A DNA stretch of 64,000 bases from Onchocerca volvulus. Taxonomy: Eukaryota; Nematoda; Chromadorea; Rhabditida; Onchocercidae. The notes under the pieces are model-generated. The model was not told where the DNA came from. It saw only the letters and a program-made list of their open reading frames with translations, and did not search any database. Both the position numbers and the translations under genes were made by a program. The DNA lies in assembly GCA_000499405.2 (NCBI GenBank), contig HG738139.1, forward strand, positions 10,378,616-10,442,615, read 5' to 3'. Shown one piece after another: positions 50,939 to 62,700 of the stretch. Positions within the stretch are counted from its first letter, which is position 1, and every line of letters begins with the position of its first letter.

Positions 50939-50990
50939 AAACATGTTTCCCGCCAAAACGCTCCGATTAATAGATAAACAAAGTAAGATC
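50939..50990. repeat. diverged LTR fragment
   Basis: Text such as AACATGTTTCCCGCCAAAAC and ATAGATAAACAAAGTAAGATC closely resembles an internal part of the LTRs at 51688-52853 (ATGTTTGCCGCCAAACGCTC, GAGGTAAACAAAGCGAGATC). Similarity fades on both sides. Confidence 0.55.
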
Positions 50991-51687
50991 AATTGAGCAA
51001 ACGAACACTTACATTTTTATTCTATAGATTAGCTGGGCCGATCATGCATAGGGTACAGCTAGTAATCATATAAAAGCAATCCGCTTGAAACTCTATTTTT
51101 CACAATTGTAGAAGACGAAAAACTATAGATTTTCAACAAATTTTTGCGATAACGAAAGTCTGTTCAAGAGTCTCTTAGTAACTGACCATGGCGATATCAA
51201 TAGCAACGACAGCGAAATTATCGGAAAGTACATATGACGACGACGATGAAACATCCACTATGATGACACCATCATTTTCAAGCAATATCGAGAAATGATA
51301 CTTCACCGCATGACAGAAATATCCTCATTTTAACAGCATCAATGCTGTTTTTCTGCAAACCGAAGAAATATTTTGCCAAGTGATGAATTATTATCACTAT
51401 TTAGATGGCAAATGTTAACGCTACTGCAAATCACATGATAATATCAGAAATTATATTCTTCTGCGAGATTCCGAGAGTGCTCTATAATGTTCTAAACAAT
51501 AACTTTTGAAAATTTGGGAAATTCGATGATAAACCGAATCAAGAAGAAACAATTCAGATGACCGTTTAATTTATCAATGATTATTAAATAATAGGTGAAT
51601 TGTGAAGAAAAATGGATGAAACTTCAGATTTTGTAAACTATCCTCTCTATTTTGGCCTCAAAAACAAAGAATTGAAATCATAACAAT

Positions 51688-52209
51688 TGTCGGAAAAATC
51701 CGAAAATTGATATAAGCAAGGGATGTTAAAGGTCATGAAGCACTAATTTCAAATGTACCGACAGGCCGATAACATTAGGGTAAACATGTTTCCGCCAAAA
51801 CGGCAAACATGTTTGCCGCCAAATGCTCCAACTAAGAGATAAAGCGAGATCATGGGGCGCAAAATTGGAGATCAGGAAAGAAGGAGGGATTCCGAAAGAA
51901 TATTTAAGGATCGGATTTAGAGCAGAAGCACATTGTTATTCCACGATTGGTAAATGAGCGCCAGTGTTTCTACAGCAGTTTTTGACAAGGGTTTTCTGCC
52001 AACAGTATTTTACAACAATCCCAGCAATAATCGACTCGAATCGACAAAACAATCATCAGCAGGGACAGGAAATATTCTGTTAAACGAGCAACAAAGGAAA
52101 GAAACACAGTGATTAGTCATTTGGATACTTTCGAATAATTGTTTCCCTTTTAACAAATACTTTTTTTCTAACAGGAATCGTCATAGTCGCAAAAATTATT
52201 TTCACGACA
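51688..52209 (+). repeat. left LTR, plus orientation (522 bp)
   Basis: Runs from TGTCGGAAAAATCCGAAAAT to TTTTCACGACA. Roughly nine bases in ten match the right LTR over long stretches, with scattered indels. In a normal element the primer-binding site would follow its right end; here the reverse complement follows instead. Confidence 0.85.
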
Positions 52210-52211
52210 AA

Positions 52212-52261
52212 TCAGTCTCATAATCTGAAGGTCGTGAGTTCGAAACTCACCTCGGGCACCA
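52212..52261 (+). other. tRNA-Met (CAU) 3' half with CCA, copy 1
   Basis: Starts TCAGTCTCATAATCTGA, the anticodon arm of elongator tRNA-Met with anticodon CAT, then the variable loop AGGTC, T arm GTGAGTTCGAAACTCAC and acceptor strand ending GGGCACCA. It corresponds to tRNA nucleotides 27-76. There is no 5' half, so it cannot be a functional tRNA gene. Confidence 0.85.
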
Positions 52262-52269
52262 ATTTGTCA

Positions 52270-52319
52270 TCAGTCTCATAATCTGAAGGTCGTGAGTTCG
52301 AATCTCACTTCGGGCACCA
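52270..52319 (+). other. tRNA-Met (CAU) 3' half with CCA, copy 2
   Basis: Same 50-nucleotide segment as copy 1 with two differences (T arm GTGAGTTCGAATCTCAC, acceptor TTCGGGCACCA). It is separated from copy 1 by ATTTGTCA. Read on the minus strand it is a primer-binding site (TGGTGCCCGAAGTGAG) placed three bases after the end of the right LTR, the normal position, but extended far beyond the usual 18 bases. Confidence 0.85.
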
Positions 52320-52322
52320 ATT

Positions 52323-52853
52323 TGTCGTGAAAAATTTTTGCGACTGTGACAATTCCTGTTAGAAAAAGGTATTTATTAAAAGGGAAGCAATTACGAACAA
52401 ACAATTATTCGAAAGTATTCAAATGACTAATCACTGTGTTTCTTTCCTTTGTTGTTCGTAGAACAGAATATTTTTTGTCCCTGTTGCTGATTGTTTAGTC
52501 GATTCGAATCGATTGTTGCTGGGATCGTTGTAAAATATGGTTGGTAGAAAACCATTGTCGAAAACTGCTGTAGAAACACTGGCGCTCGTTTACCAATCGT
52601 GAAATAAGGATGTGCTTCTGTTCTAAATCCGATTATTCTTTCGGAATCCCTCCTTCTTTCCTGATCTTCAATTTGGCGCTCCATGATCTCGCTTTGTTTA
52701 CCTCTTAGTTGGAGCGTTTGGCGGCAAACATGCTTACCGTTCTGGCGGGAAACATGTTTACCCTAATGTTATCGGCCTCTTGGTACATTTGAAATTAGCG
52801 CTTCATGACCGTTAACACCCCTTGTTTATACCAATTTTCGGATTTTTCCGACA
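52323..52853 (-). repeat. right LTR, minus orientation (531 bp)
   Basis: Inverted partner of the left LTR, reading TGTCGG...GACA on the minus strand. It contains an 85-codon open frame (52427-52684, minus) that is broken in the left LTR, so it is not called as a gene. Confidence 0.85.
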
Positions 52854-52858
52854 ACAAT

Positions 52859-55800
52859 GTATTCTGTTGCAATTAATTAACTCTATGGATAACTTTGCTT
52901 GGATTTTCTTGAAATGGTTTTTTCGCCAAAAATGAATTATGCTTTCGAATCGCAGAATATAATAAGGAAATGTAAAATGAGCTTTCGAATTTATATTACG
53001 CATATCTACAAGTGGCATGCAGCTATTTCACGTTTTTCAGAAATTCTGTTCACTTTCCATATCAATTTGAAATTCTCATTAGTTTCCCTACTACTCCTTA
53101 ATTTACCGCATTGTTTTACTACACTCACACATTCACAAAAACTGAAGCTGTAATAATTTTCAAATGATAGCTTTAATAACATTTACTGACAACTTTAATA
53201 TTTCTTCATTCATTTTTTCGTTTTGAAATTCTAATATCCATAGTATTCTTTTATCCATACAATTACACTGATCTCTCGATATTTTTCAGCTAATTAATTT
53301 CAACTTAAATGAATCAGTAAAGTTTCATAATTTTTAATCTTAATATTTAATCGTAGAAGTCTTTCTGTTTCGTAGGAGAGAAAATGTATTACAATCCATA
53401 TAATCAATTATTTAAAAATAAGAAGAAAATTTATTGTCTCAACTATTTTATATTAATTATCGATTATTAAAAGATTTTTATAAAAGAAAAAATAAAGTAA
53501 AACGAATACATTGACAAGATAAATTTATCAATAAAGTACAATTTAAATAGTTAAATGTTAATTTTCAAATACTAAAATGTTAAGTGAAGAAGTCAAATTT
53601 TAATGATCAATTGGATATTTCAAAGATATTTTCGTTATTCAAACATCAGTGTCTTCGAACATTAATTTTAAATGTTGAACACATATAATACACATACACA
53701 CACATATGTTTCAGATTCTTTATTCGTCAAGAATTTTGATTTTTTTCCAAAAAATTTTTTCCTGCAACAAATAATTCAGTAGAAACAGATAAGTTAAATG
53801 GATTCTCATTGATAAAGCAATATTGATTGGTTATTTCATATTTTACTTAAAATTAAATTTATGTTCTATTAATATTAGATCATTGAAAATATTGCGAAAA
53901 AGATATTAAGACTGAATAAATTTTCAGTAGATTTAAAACTAATTTTTAAGAAGAAACTTATGTTGATATGCGAATTTTGCAAAATTTCAATTTTAAGAAA
54001 TTTTATTTATTTAAATAAAACTAACAAAGTCTCAAATAGGTTTAGAATTAATTAATTTTAAATGATTGTTATTATTTAATTAAAACTCGCATATAAAACA
54101 TTTGTTAATCATATGTAAAAAAAAAATAAACGAATTCTGTAAAAAAATCATTTTTGAAAATTGTATTTTGATCAAATTATGGAAAATACTATAATATTTA
54201 AAAATTGAAGTAATAAAATCGTAAAAAGATTTGATGTGTATAATTAAATTCAGTACTTGAAATTATATTTTTCCTACGATATATATCTTTTACTGTTAAC
54301 AAATTGATTGATGATAATGCTTGGAAGCAATTGAATTGCATGATGTCAGAAGTGAATTGTTAAAATTGACGTCAGTTTACGAAAAACAAGAACAAGACGA
54401 AATTATCAGAAATTAATTGATGAATGCTACGATAGAACATATGTTTGTAACGATTCACACTGAGCAGTAATAAATTAACAAATAGAAAAGTTGCAGAAAA
54501 CGTTTCTGTTTCCGAAATTTTTATTGTTAAGAATGTTGTTTCATGTTAATACAATCACTTTTTTTTTTTTTTTTTTTTGTTCTTTAAGGTGACAGATTGG
54601 GGAATTATTTCGAAAAACATGTTTTCTAATTGATTTGCATAATTTATAAATGGAATAATTTGTAACTTAAATTTGAACTATTTATAAATATGATATTCGT
54701 TTATCAATATCGATTACTATATTAATCAATTATGAATTATAAAGATTACTGATTAAAATGATTCGTGATATGAATTTCTTCCAAAATATTGAAATAAATA
54801 CGAATTATTTCCGGGTGAATTGTTAGAGCATAATAAAAATATAAAGGCAGGGGTGATAGTTTTATGTGTTATTTTGAAATATTATTTAATAATTTTCATT
54901 AATATTTTTATTAATTTTATCAGTAATATTTGATCAATGTTTTATCATGTTTGTTTAATTTTTTTCCAATATGAAAAATTTGAGGAAGGAAATAAAAATT
55001 AATGGACTGATATATGGAAAAATTTAAATGATTTGCAAAAAAAATATTGTTAAATTGTGAAAGAAAAAAAATTTTTTTTTCTTTTTGCAGATGAAAAGAT
55101 AAATTTTGCATAGCAAAAAGATTAAATTTGAGATGACATTTAAACTATGATCTTATTAGTTAACTAAGCGAAAATCAATACCAGCCAGACGTGAATAGAA
55201 AGGAAAGATTTTAAAAATTGCTTTTAAACAGCTAATGGATTGATTAATGAAGAAACTTGCAGAAACTTGCACACATGTCCTGTTGCAAGAATGCATTACG
55301 AACTTCAACTTCTATGACTAATCGTTTGGCTTTAAAAATTAACTTTTCAACAGATTTTCACAAAAATTATTTTCAACAAACTTGTATATATGGAAAGCAA
55401 ATTCTTCCTTTACCTTAGTTTTCATCCAATTTTCGAATTATTTTTATCAATTAAACAGCGTATTAATGATATCTCGGAGTAGATTTTTTTTTTTTTCTTT
55501 TATTAATGAATTTTATAATGTATCAGTAAATTACAAGTAAATTGATTTATCAATAAATACTTTGTAGTATTATCTTCCATGTTTTTATCAATCATAGCTT
55601 CTTGTCAATAGAAAAGAGTGATTTAAATTTGGCATTTATCAATTCAAAATGATGTATGAAAATATGCAAATAAACTTGCAAATATTGACGTATCAAAGTG
55701 TTAGATGGGGATGACAAAAAAAAAAACACATTTAATATTGGACTGTTGATTAATTGGTTACATGCGAATTGAACAAACAATAAGTTAAATAGTTAATTAA

Positions 55801-56700
55801 TTAATTACAAAAAACTAAAATGGATTGGTTAAAAATGATGCAACAAATTAATCAGTAATTGGCATAAATTATTTATTTAAAATTTTAATTTAATTTGTAT
55901 TTAATATTAGATAAAATTAATTTCTTCCTGGTAAATTATAATATTTCATAAGAAATTTGTAAAACTCTTGGTACTATTTTACACGTACTTCATGAAGATA
56001 TAAAATATTATTTCTCATTCTCCCAGAAAAGCTGATATTATGAGACACCGATTAGTGAAAGAGGTGAACTAAGTTGGAGAGAATTAAGAGAATGCCAAGA
56101 TTTATGGTACTTTGAAAACAGTTAAGAGTATTTTAGGTTTTTTAATATTGACGTACAGGCTTATGTTATCTTTAAGTTGCTGTTTTCACTTTCTCTTCTT
56201 TCTATTATTAATTTTTCTATGCACTATCGCACAGAAAAATATTTTAAGCATTTTATGTATTTTTGAGATATAAATGTGATGAATATAATGAATAACATAA
56301 GTTATGATAAAATAACCAATCATTGATAGGATAAATCGAATTTTATTATTAGTAATTGATATCATGCACTTCTAATTATCATATACTAATCAGTTTAATT
56401 CCTATTGTAATATATTTATGAATAATCGTATAAGCGTAAAGGATATTAAATGATTTAAGTTTAATTAAAATATTTAATTATAATCTATGTTACAGCTTAC
56501 ATCATTTGCAAGTTTGCACAACTTTATTTGTCATGCTTGAAAGAGAAAATATACTGCATATGATTTCATGCCATTTACAGATATATGCGCAACGACGAAT
56601 AGTTATTACCAGTATTTATTTAAGTTGTTTGATGATAAATAATTGATGTAATTAACATTTTATACGTAAACGACAAAAGTGAAAAATAAACGAAAAAAAA
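52859..56700. other. intergenic, fli-1 upstream region
   Basis: AT-rich with homopolymers (54559-54578). Short coding-like frames exist (for example 54320-54420) but without splice flanks. The ATG of fli-1 at 56701 follows an A-run (ACGAAAAAAAAATG) and has no acceptor-like site immediately before it. I see no other gene. Confidence 0.45.
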
Positions 56701-59700
56701 ATGTCTACGGGTGTGCTGCCGTTTGTAAAAGGAATCGATTTTTCATATAATGATTTCTCGGTTCGTTTGTTTCCTTGTCAAATTTTATAAAAAGAGAAAA
56801 TGTTATAAAAATCAAAAATTAGTTTAATAAAAATAATGAAGAAGCTAATGTGTAATTTAATTTCCTTTTCCAAAGATTTTCTTTTTTTTTTGATGAAATA
56901 AGTACCATTTTTAATTATTATAAGTATTCTAGCTTATTGATTTATTATTAAATTTGGCTATTGGAAGTATGTTAACTTAAAATCTTTTCATATTCCAAAG
57001 TTATCAGTACTTATTTCATTTTAAAAAAGATAATGAAGTCCATGAATTAGTAATTATTATTAATTAATTGTTATTCGTTGTTATTGTCAAAAAATATATA
57101 TACTTTTCCATTTTTCAGGGTGATCGTTTTCCAGTGGAAGTCGAACAGATGACACAAATGACATGGCTAAAGTTGAATCACGCTTGCTTGGAAAGGGTAT
57201 ATTTTCTTATATTAAACAATCTGATAGAAAAGTAAAAAAAAATGACTGTGATTTTGAAATTTATAATTTTTGTTGTAGATGAAAGAAATTGTTTTGCAGG
57301 TGCCGGATGAACTATCACGATTGACAAATCTCGAGCATTTGCAAATGACATGTAATACCTTATCAAGTGTCCATGGAGAACTTTCCGATTTACCACGCTT
57401 GCGTTCTGTTATCGTACGACATAATCAAGTGAGAAAAATAGAGCACATTATAAGGGAGGAGTTGGGAATTAGCTTTTGGTTTTCGTTTATATATCATTTA
57501 ACTAAGTTGGGATAGTATTGGCAGTACTAGCAATATAATATTAAAAGTAAATTCATATTTCTTTTTTAAATGATTTGAAAAACATGATATTTATTTTTAG
57601 ATCAAAACGTCGGGTATTCCTACTGATATATTCCGAATGAAGGATTTAACAATAATAGACTTCAGCCACAATGCGCTTCGTGAAGTACCACCAAATTTAG
57701 AGTACGCAAAATGTGCTATTGTATTGAATTTAAGTCACAATAATATCGAAAATATACCAAATGTAGTAAGTATTTTACTTTAAAAAATATTTACGTAAAT
57801 GCAGAATAGAACTGTCTAAGTCCTCCATGTAAAGCAGAAGAAAAAAAAAATACGGAAGTAATTTAAAGAAAAAAAAAGGCAATGTTAGTGAATTGTTGAG
57901 CGCATGATGCTCTCTTTCATACCATACTTTAGTTTTTTTCAGGTGTTTTCAAATTTAATCGATCTTTTATATCTTGATCTCAATAATAACAAGTTAGAAA
58001 TGCTCCCACCACAAATACGCCGGTTGACAACATTGCAAGTTCTTCGACTGTCCAATAATCCATTGCATCATTTCCAACTGAAACAGCTTCCCAGGTATTT
58101 TTTTCTGCTTATTTTCATTGAAAGTTTTTGGATATTTCTAAAACATTAAGTCAAACTATCGCATTTTTCCAATTCAGTGCTTAATTTTAATGAGAATCAT
58201 AACACTGTTCAAAAACTTTTTAACCAAACAATAGGGATGCTTGCGATAGCATTTCGTTAATTAATGATTAAAAATAATTAAATTGTGGATATTAGAACTT
58301 AATAACTAAGTACGGTTTTTCAGCATGAAGGCTTTGAGAGTATTACATATGAGCAATACTTCACGTACTTTGGATAATATTCCTCCTACGTTGGACGATT
58401 TGGATAATTTACAGGTACATTTCAGTTATTTAACTTTGCTATGGATAATGCAACGAGTAGATTAAATGCAGTGGTTGTAGAACAGTTTCATAAATTCTTC
58501 TTGGGGAGTTGATGCTTAACAGCGCAATCAAAACGAATATGTGTGAGCTTGAATGTCACGATAATCTTGGTATTATTATTGTCTTTGTCGAAATCTGTTC
58601 TTGACTTTTTTTTAGGATGTTGATTTTTCTCACAATAATTTACCCGAAGTGCCGGATTGCTTATATAAGTTGAAAAAACTTCGAAAACTTGATATCAGTC
58701 ACAACGAGGTATTTGATTTGACTTTCTGTGTTGACCAAAAAAAAAAAATAAATAAATAATGTGGATGGTTTGGCATCATTTTGAAAGTTTATCTGTATCG
58801 AACATTCAAACTTAAGTAGTGGGTTAATTGATGGTTGTATGCATTGTATGATTTTTACGAAAGACTAAACGAATCGCAAAATGCGTGTGATCATGTAGAG
58901 GTGTAATGCACTGAATAATGAGAGATTCTGAGTAGTAACATCTGTTTCTAATAATAATAATGAGTTTCTGACAATGGTAATAACATCAGTTTATGACAGT
59001 GAATCAGTTTCTAAATTTAAGAGCTTTCCTTGTTCGCTCGATATATTAATAATCTTTAAATTAATTGGACCAGTTTTTCAATTTTTTACTTTTGTAGATC
59101 AAAAAAATAGAATCAAAAGATACGCCTTGGGAAAACTTGGAAACATTGAATGTTTCATCGAATCAGTTAAAAGCCTTACCTGAGAGTATTGTTCGAATGG
59201 TTAAATTGCAAAGATTATACGCTAGCGACAATCAACTTACTTTTGATGGTTATGTTTTTAATTGGATGGAAAATAGATTTTTTTTTTTTTTGAAAAAAGA
59301 CACGAACAAATTATTAAAACATTTTTGAAACCTCTTTAGTGAATAATTTGCAATAGAAAAAAAAAAAAAAACTTGATATTTACATTTTTCAGGTATACCA
59401 AGTGGTATCGGGAAATTAGTTCAATTGCAAGTGTTGTATTTATCACACAATCAACTGGAATTGATACCGGAGGGTGTTAGTCGTTGTGTACGTTTAAATC
59501 GCTTAAAACTAGACAATAACAAGCTAATAACTTTACCAGATTCGATTCATCTATTACCAGACCTGAAACAACTTGATTTGCACAAGTTGGTTTTTCAACA
59601 CTTATTTTATTCACCATATCATATTCTGTTGTCTCTTTCTATTATAAGAAGCATTTTTTTTGATTAATGCGTGGATGAATGTTGAAGTTGCATATGCACA

Positions 59701-62700
59701 TTTTTTTGGCTTTATTCATTTTTTTTTTCACTAGCTTTCGGGAATAGTAAATATTCTTTGTATCATAGTAATAGATAATCATTAAAGAAAGAAGAAAATT
59801 TGAGTGCGAAATATAACTATCATTATAATAGATATTGCTATCATTATAATAGCAATATTTCAAATAGACATATTTTATGGAATGCAACATGGTTTGTTTT
59901 TTTTTATTTTTCTAGGATTTTTTTATAAATTTTGAAAAGTTTAATTTAAGTTAGTATTCAAATAATTTAGAATTACTGAACAAATGGAACTATGCATTTA
60001 TTTTCTTTAAACTCAATAAAGATGAGGGCACTTTTTTATCCTTGTTCTGTTTGCAGTAATGATGGACTTGTAATGCCGCCCAAACCAAATGACGAAAATC
60101 GGGCGTTGGCCTTTTATAATATCGATTTTTCCCTAACAAATCAAGTAAAGATTTGTTTGCTTTTTCTTAAATTATTTTTTTATCTTTGTTTTTCTACGAA
60201 GTAGTTAATATTTTGCCTTTTTTTTTTTTTTCCTAAATATGAAATACATCGATGATAGCTTGATTGTTTGAACCGCTAACAATCCGATCAGCAAATGAAG
60301 TGAAAAATGCGCTGGTTAACATTTTGAGCGTTTCTCAAGATGTCATGTAACATCCAATTACATGCTGTCATAAGATATATGTATTAAATGATTGAGTATT
60401 TCTTTTTATTTTGATTATTACCATTTTTCAGATGAAACTTGCGGGGCAAAGTCCATCATCGTCAATTAGTTCAGTTCCCAGTTCGGCAACACAGAAAGAT
60501 CCGGTTACCAGAAAGAAAGAGTTTTTACGCCGACGTCGAATGCAAGCTGACAGTCAAGGTGCAAACAAAGTTATTGAAGTAATGATTTGCTGCTTTGCAT
60601 ATTTCAGAACTTTTTTAACATAAAAGTTAGCTGGCATCGATTTCTGAAATCAGGAATTGAAAAATGGATTTGAAAGCCATAGATCAAAAGCCCATCTATT
60701 TGCTTTCTTTTTTCTTTGCTCTTCCTTCCCACTAATTCCTTTTCTGTAATGGTTACTCTATGCCTTCATATAAATATTGGTTCATTTATTATTTTTTCCA
60801 CGTAGCATATTTTCCATTATAATGGTAACATTTACATTTTCTAGAATATTGTCAGTTTCCTTTTTTATATTTTTGATAATTATCCAAAATAATTAGTATG
60901 TTGATATCATCGTGCTAAAATTTTTGACATGATGTCACAAGGACGTCATTTTTCGTTTCGGAAGTGGGTTAGGGACAGTGAAATGTTATATTGCAAAAGA
61001 GAATTAGTTTCTTTAAGAGAACCAAGAAGAAAAGTCCACTTTTTCCTTTTCCTTTTTAGCCTGAATGCAGGAGTGCAAACTCCTAGCAACCTTATTTTTT
61101 TAATTTATTGCTCTTTTCTAGGGGAAAAAGATTTTTTCAACTGTCTTATGAAGATATCACTCCCATTTTGTTTATAAATCCAGTGATAGTGGCAGTTCTT
61201 TTTAACTCGAAAATTATGGTCGATCATTCCCAGGATTATTCAGTTTGATATCTATCTGATAGGTCTTTTAAAAGGATTTTTAAATGCAGCCAAATAATAA
61301 TGCCGCCTTCTTGGCATATTCATCAAACTTTTATTATGAAAATACTTTCTTTCAAAATTCTTAAAACTAGTTAACGATACTGCTTTCCCGAGCTTTTTTC
61401 CTGAACTATAAATTTATTCCTCTTTTAAATGATGGTGGTGCGAAATCTTCATCATATTTTTAGTTAAATCCCATTATATCTTTAATAAATGAAATAATAT
61501 AAATATATATAAACATTGTTGATACTAAAAAAGAAAAACAATTATTGCTTTGTTGGTTCTGATTTTTGCTGGTAAATGCCTTTGAAGACATTTTTTCAAG
61601 ATTTCGAAAATTTAGTTAGATACTGTGAAATTTATTTACCTCCATAAAATGGCAATTTAGTTATAATCTTTCAAATATCGCTGATGATTCCATTCTTTTT
61701 TCTGTTAAATCGTTCTGCTGAACTAATTAGTCTTTCTTTTTTTCACAATCTGTATCGCATCATTTTTTAAATCATTTCTTTTTTGTCGGAAACTTCAGAA
61801 CTATTTTTTGTAGTAAGTGCTCATAATATTCCTCTTTTCTCCCTATTTCTAGATCAAAAAAAAAAGATATGCTATTTATTTAGTCATAGATTTGTTCTGT
61901 GGTTGTGAATTATCTGGTTTTAATTACTTAATATATATTTTTTCTTTAATTTTCTTATGTTTCCAAAAATATATTTCTTCATATCTCAACACTTTTTTCA
62001 ACTGCTTTTTCCTTCTCATATCCTCATGTAGTTTCCAGCTTAGGTGGGATTTCTGAGTTATTTTAACTTTTATGCCTGAAACAGTTTCATATTTCGCATT
62101 CTTTTCCTTCAATTTCGAAAATATTTTAGGGTATGTCCCGTATTGCCGGTGCAGCCAGAGACCAACTAGAGCATGGACTACCTATGGATTATGTCAAAGT
62201 TCCGACTTGGAAGGTTATCTTATTTACTGTTAAAAAATTCAATTCAAGTTCTTTCTTTCGAGTTAATATTTTAGTCAGAAACAGGTGTTATTATTTATTG
62301 CTGATAGCATAATAAGTTTGAAATAAAACAGTTTCATATCAAACGAATTACTGGTCTTCTGATGACCCATTTCCATATAAGAATAGTAAATAATAAACTG
62401 AAAATATAAAATTTTATTCGTGAAAACCGATTCAATTTTCTAGAATATTTTTGACTGTGAGTTGAAAAAAGTTCTGAAGATCTTGAAAAAATATCGAAGT
62501 AGAAATTATTTTTTAGGATAAAATGGAACAGCAAAAGCCACATATTGATTACAGTGAAGTATTTGATGAGGATGTTGGACAGGAGGAAGGAATGTGGGTT
62601 TGGGAGATTGAAAATTTCTATCCCAGTATATTAGATTCGTCAATGCATGGCCATTTTTATGATGCTGATTGCTATCTCATACTACGTACTGCAAAGGTAT

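Larger units (their letters stand above)
46001..51687. other. intergenic, nxf-1 upstream region to the LTR palindrome
   Basis: Begins with the nxf-1 5' region and the degenerate tandem array (46494-46780). Frames near nxf-1 (plus 46137-46475, minus 46637-46855) lack splice support; the latter translates the tandem array. Short coding-like islands occur at 48598-49063 and around 49950-50040, and a small ORF with a good ATG context sits at 51188-51298 (MAISIATTAKLSESTYDDDD...). An LTR fragment lies at about 50939-50990. None is strong enough to call as a gene. Confidence 0.4.
51683..52858. mobile_element. palindromic LTR-retroelement insertion with 5-bp target duplication
   Basis: A 1,166-bp unit (51688-52853) of two inverted LTRs around a 113-bp centre. 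Direct flanks are ACAAT at 51683-51687 and ACAAT at 52854-52858. The outer ends begin TGTCGG; the inner ends are GACA, so each LTR has TG...CA termini. The centre carries two copies of a tRNA-Met 3' half. A 5-bp duplication around the whole palindrome points to integrase-mediated insertion as one unit. The element class (BEL/Pao or Gypsy) cannot be told because no gag or pol is present. Not autonomous. Confidence 0.85.

Noticed and set aside
51188..51298. 36-codon ORF with good ATG context (ACCATGG)
   Set aside because: No splice partner, signal peptide or homology that I can recognise.
52212..52319. A tRNA-Met gene
   Set aside because: Only the 3' half is present, twice, and the CCA is encoded; it cannot fold into a whole tRNA.
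52427..52684. 85-codon minus-strand ORF (MERQIEDQERRRDSERI...)
   Set aside because: It lies wholly inside the right LTR and its counterpart in the left LTR is broken; treated as part of the repeat.
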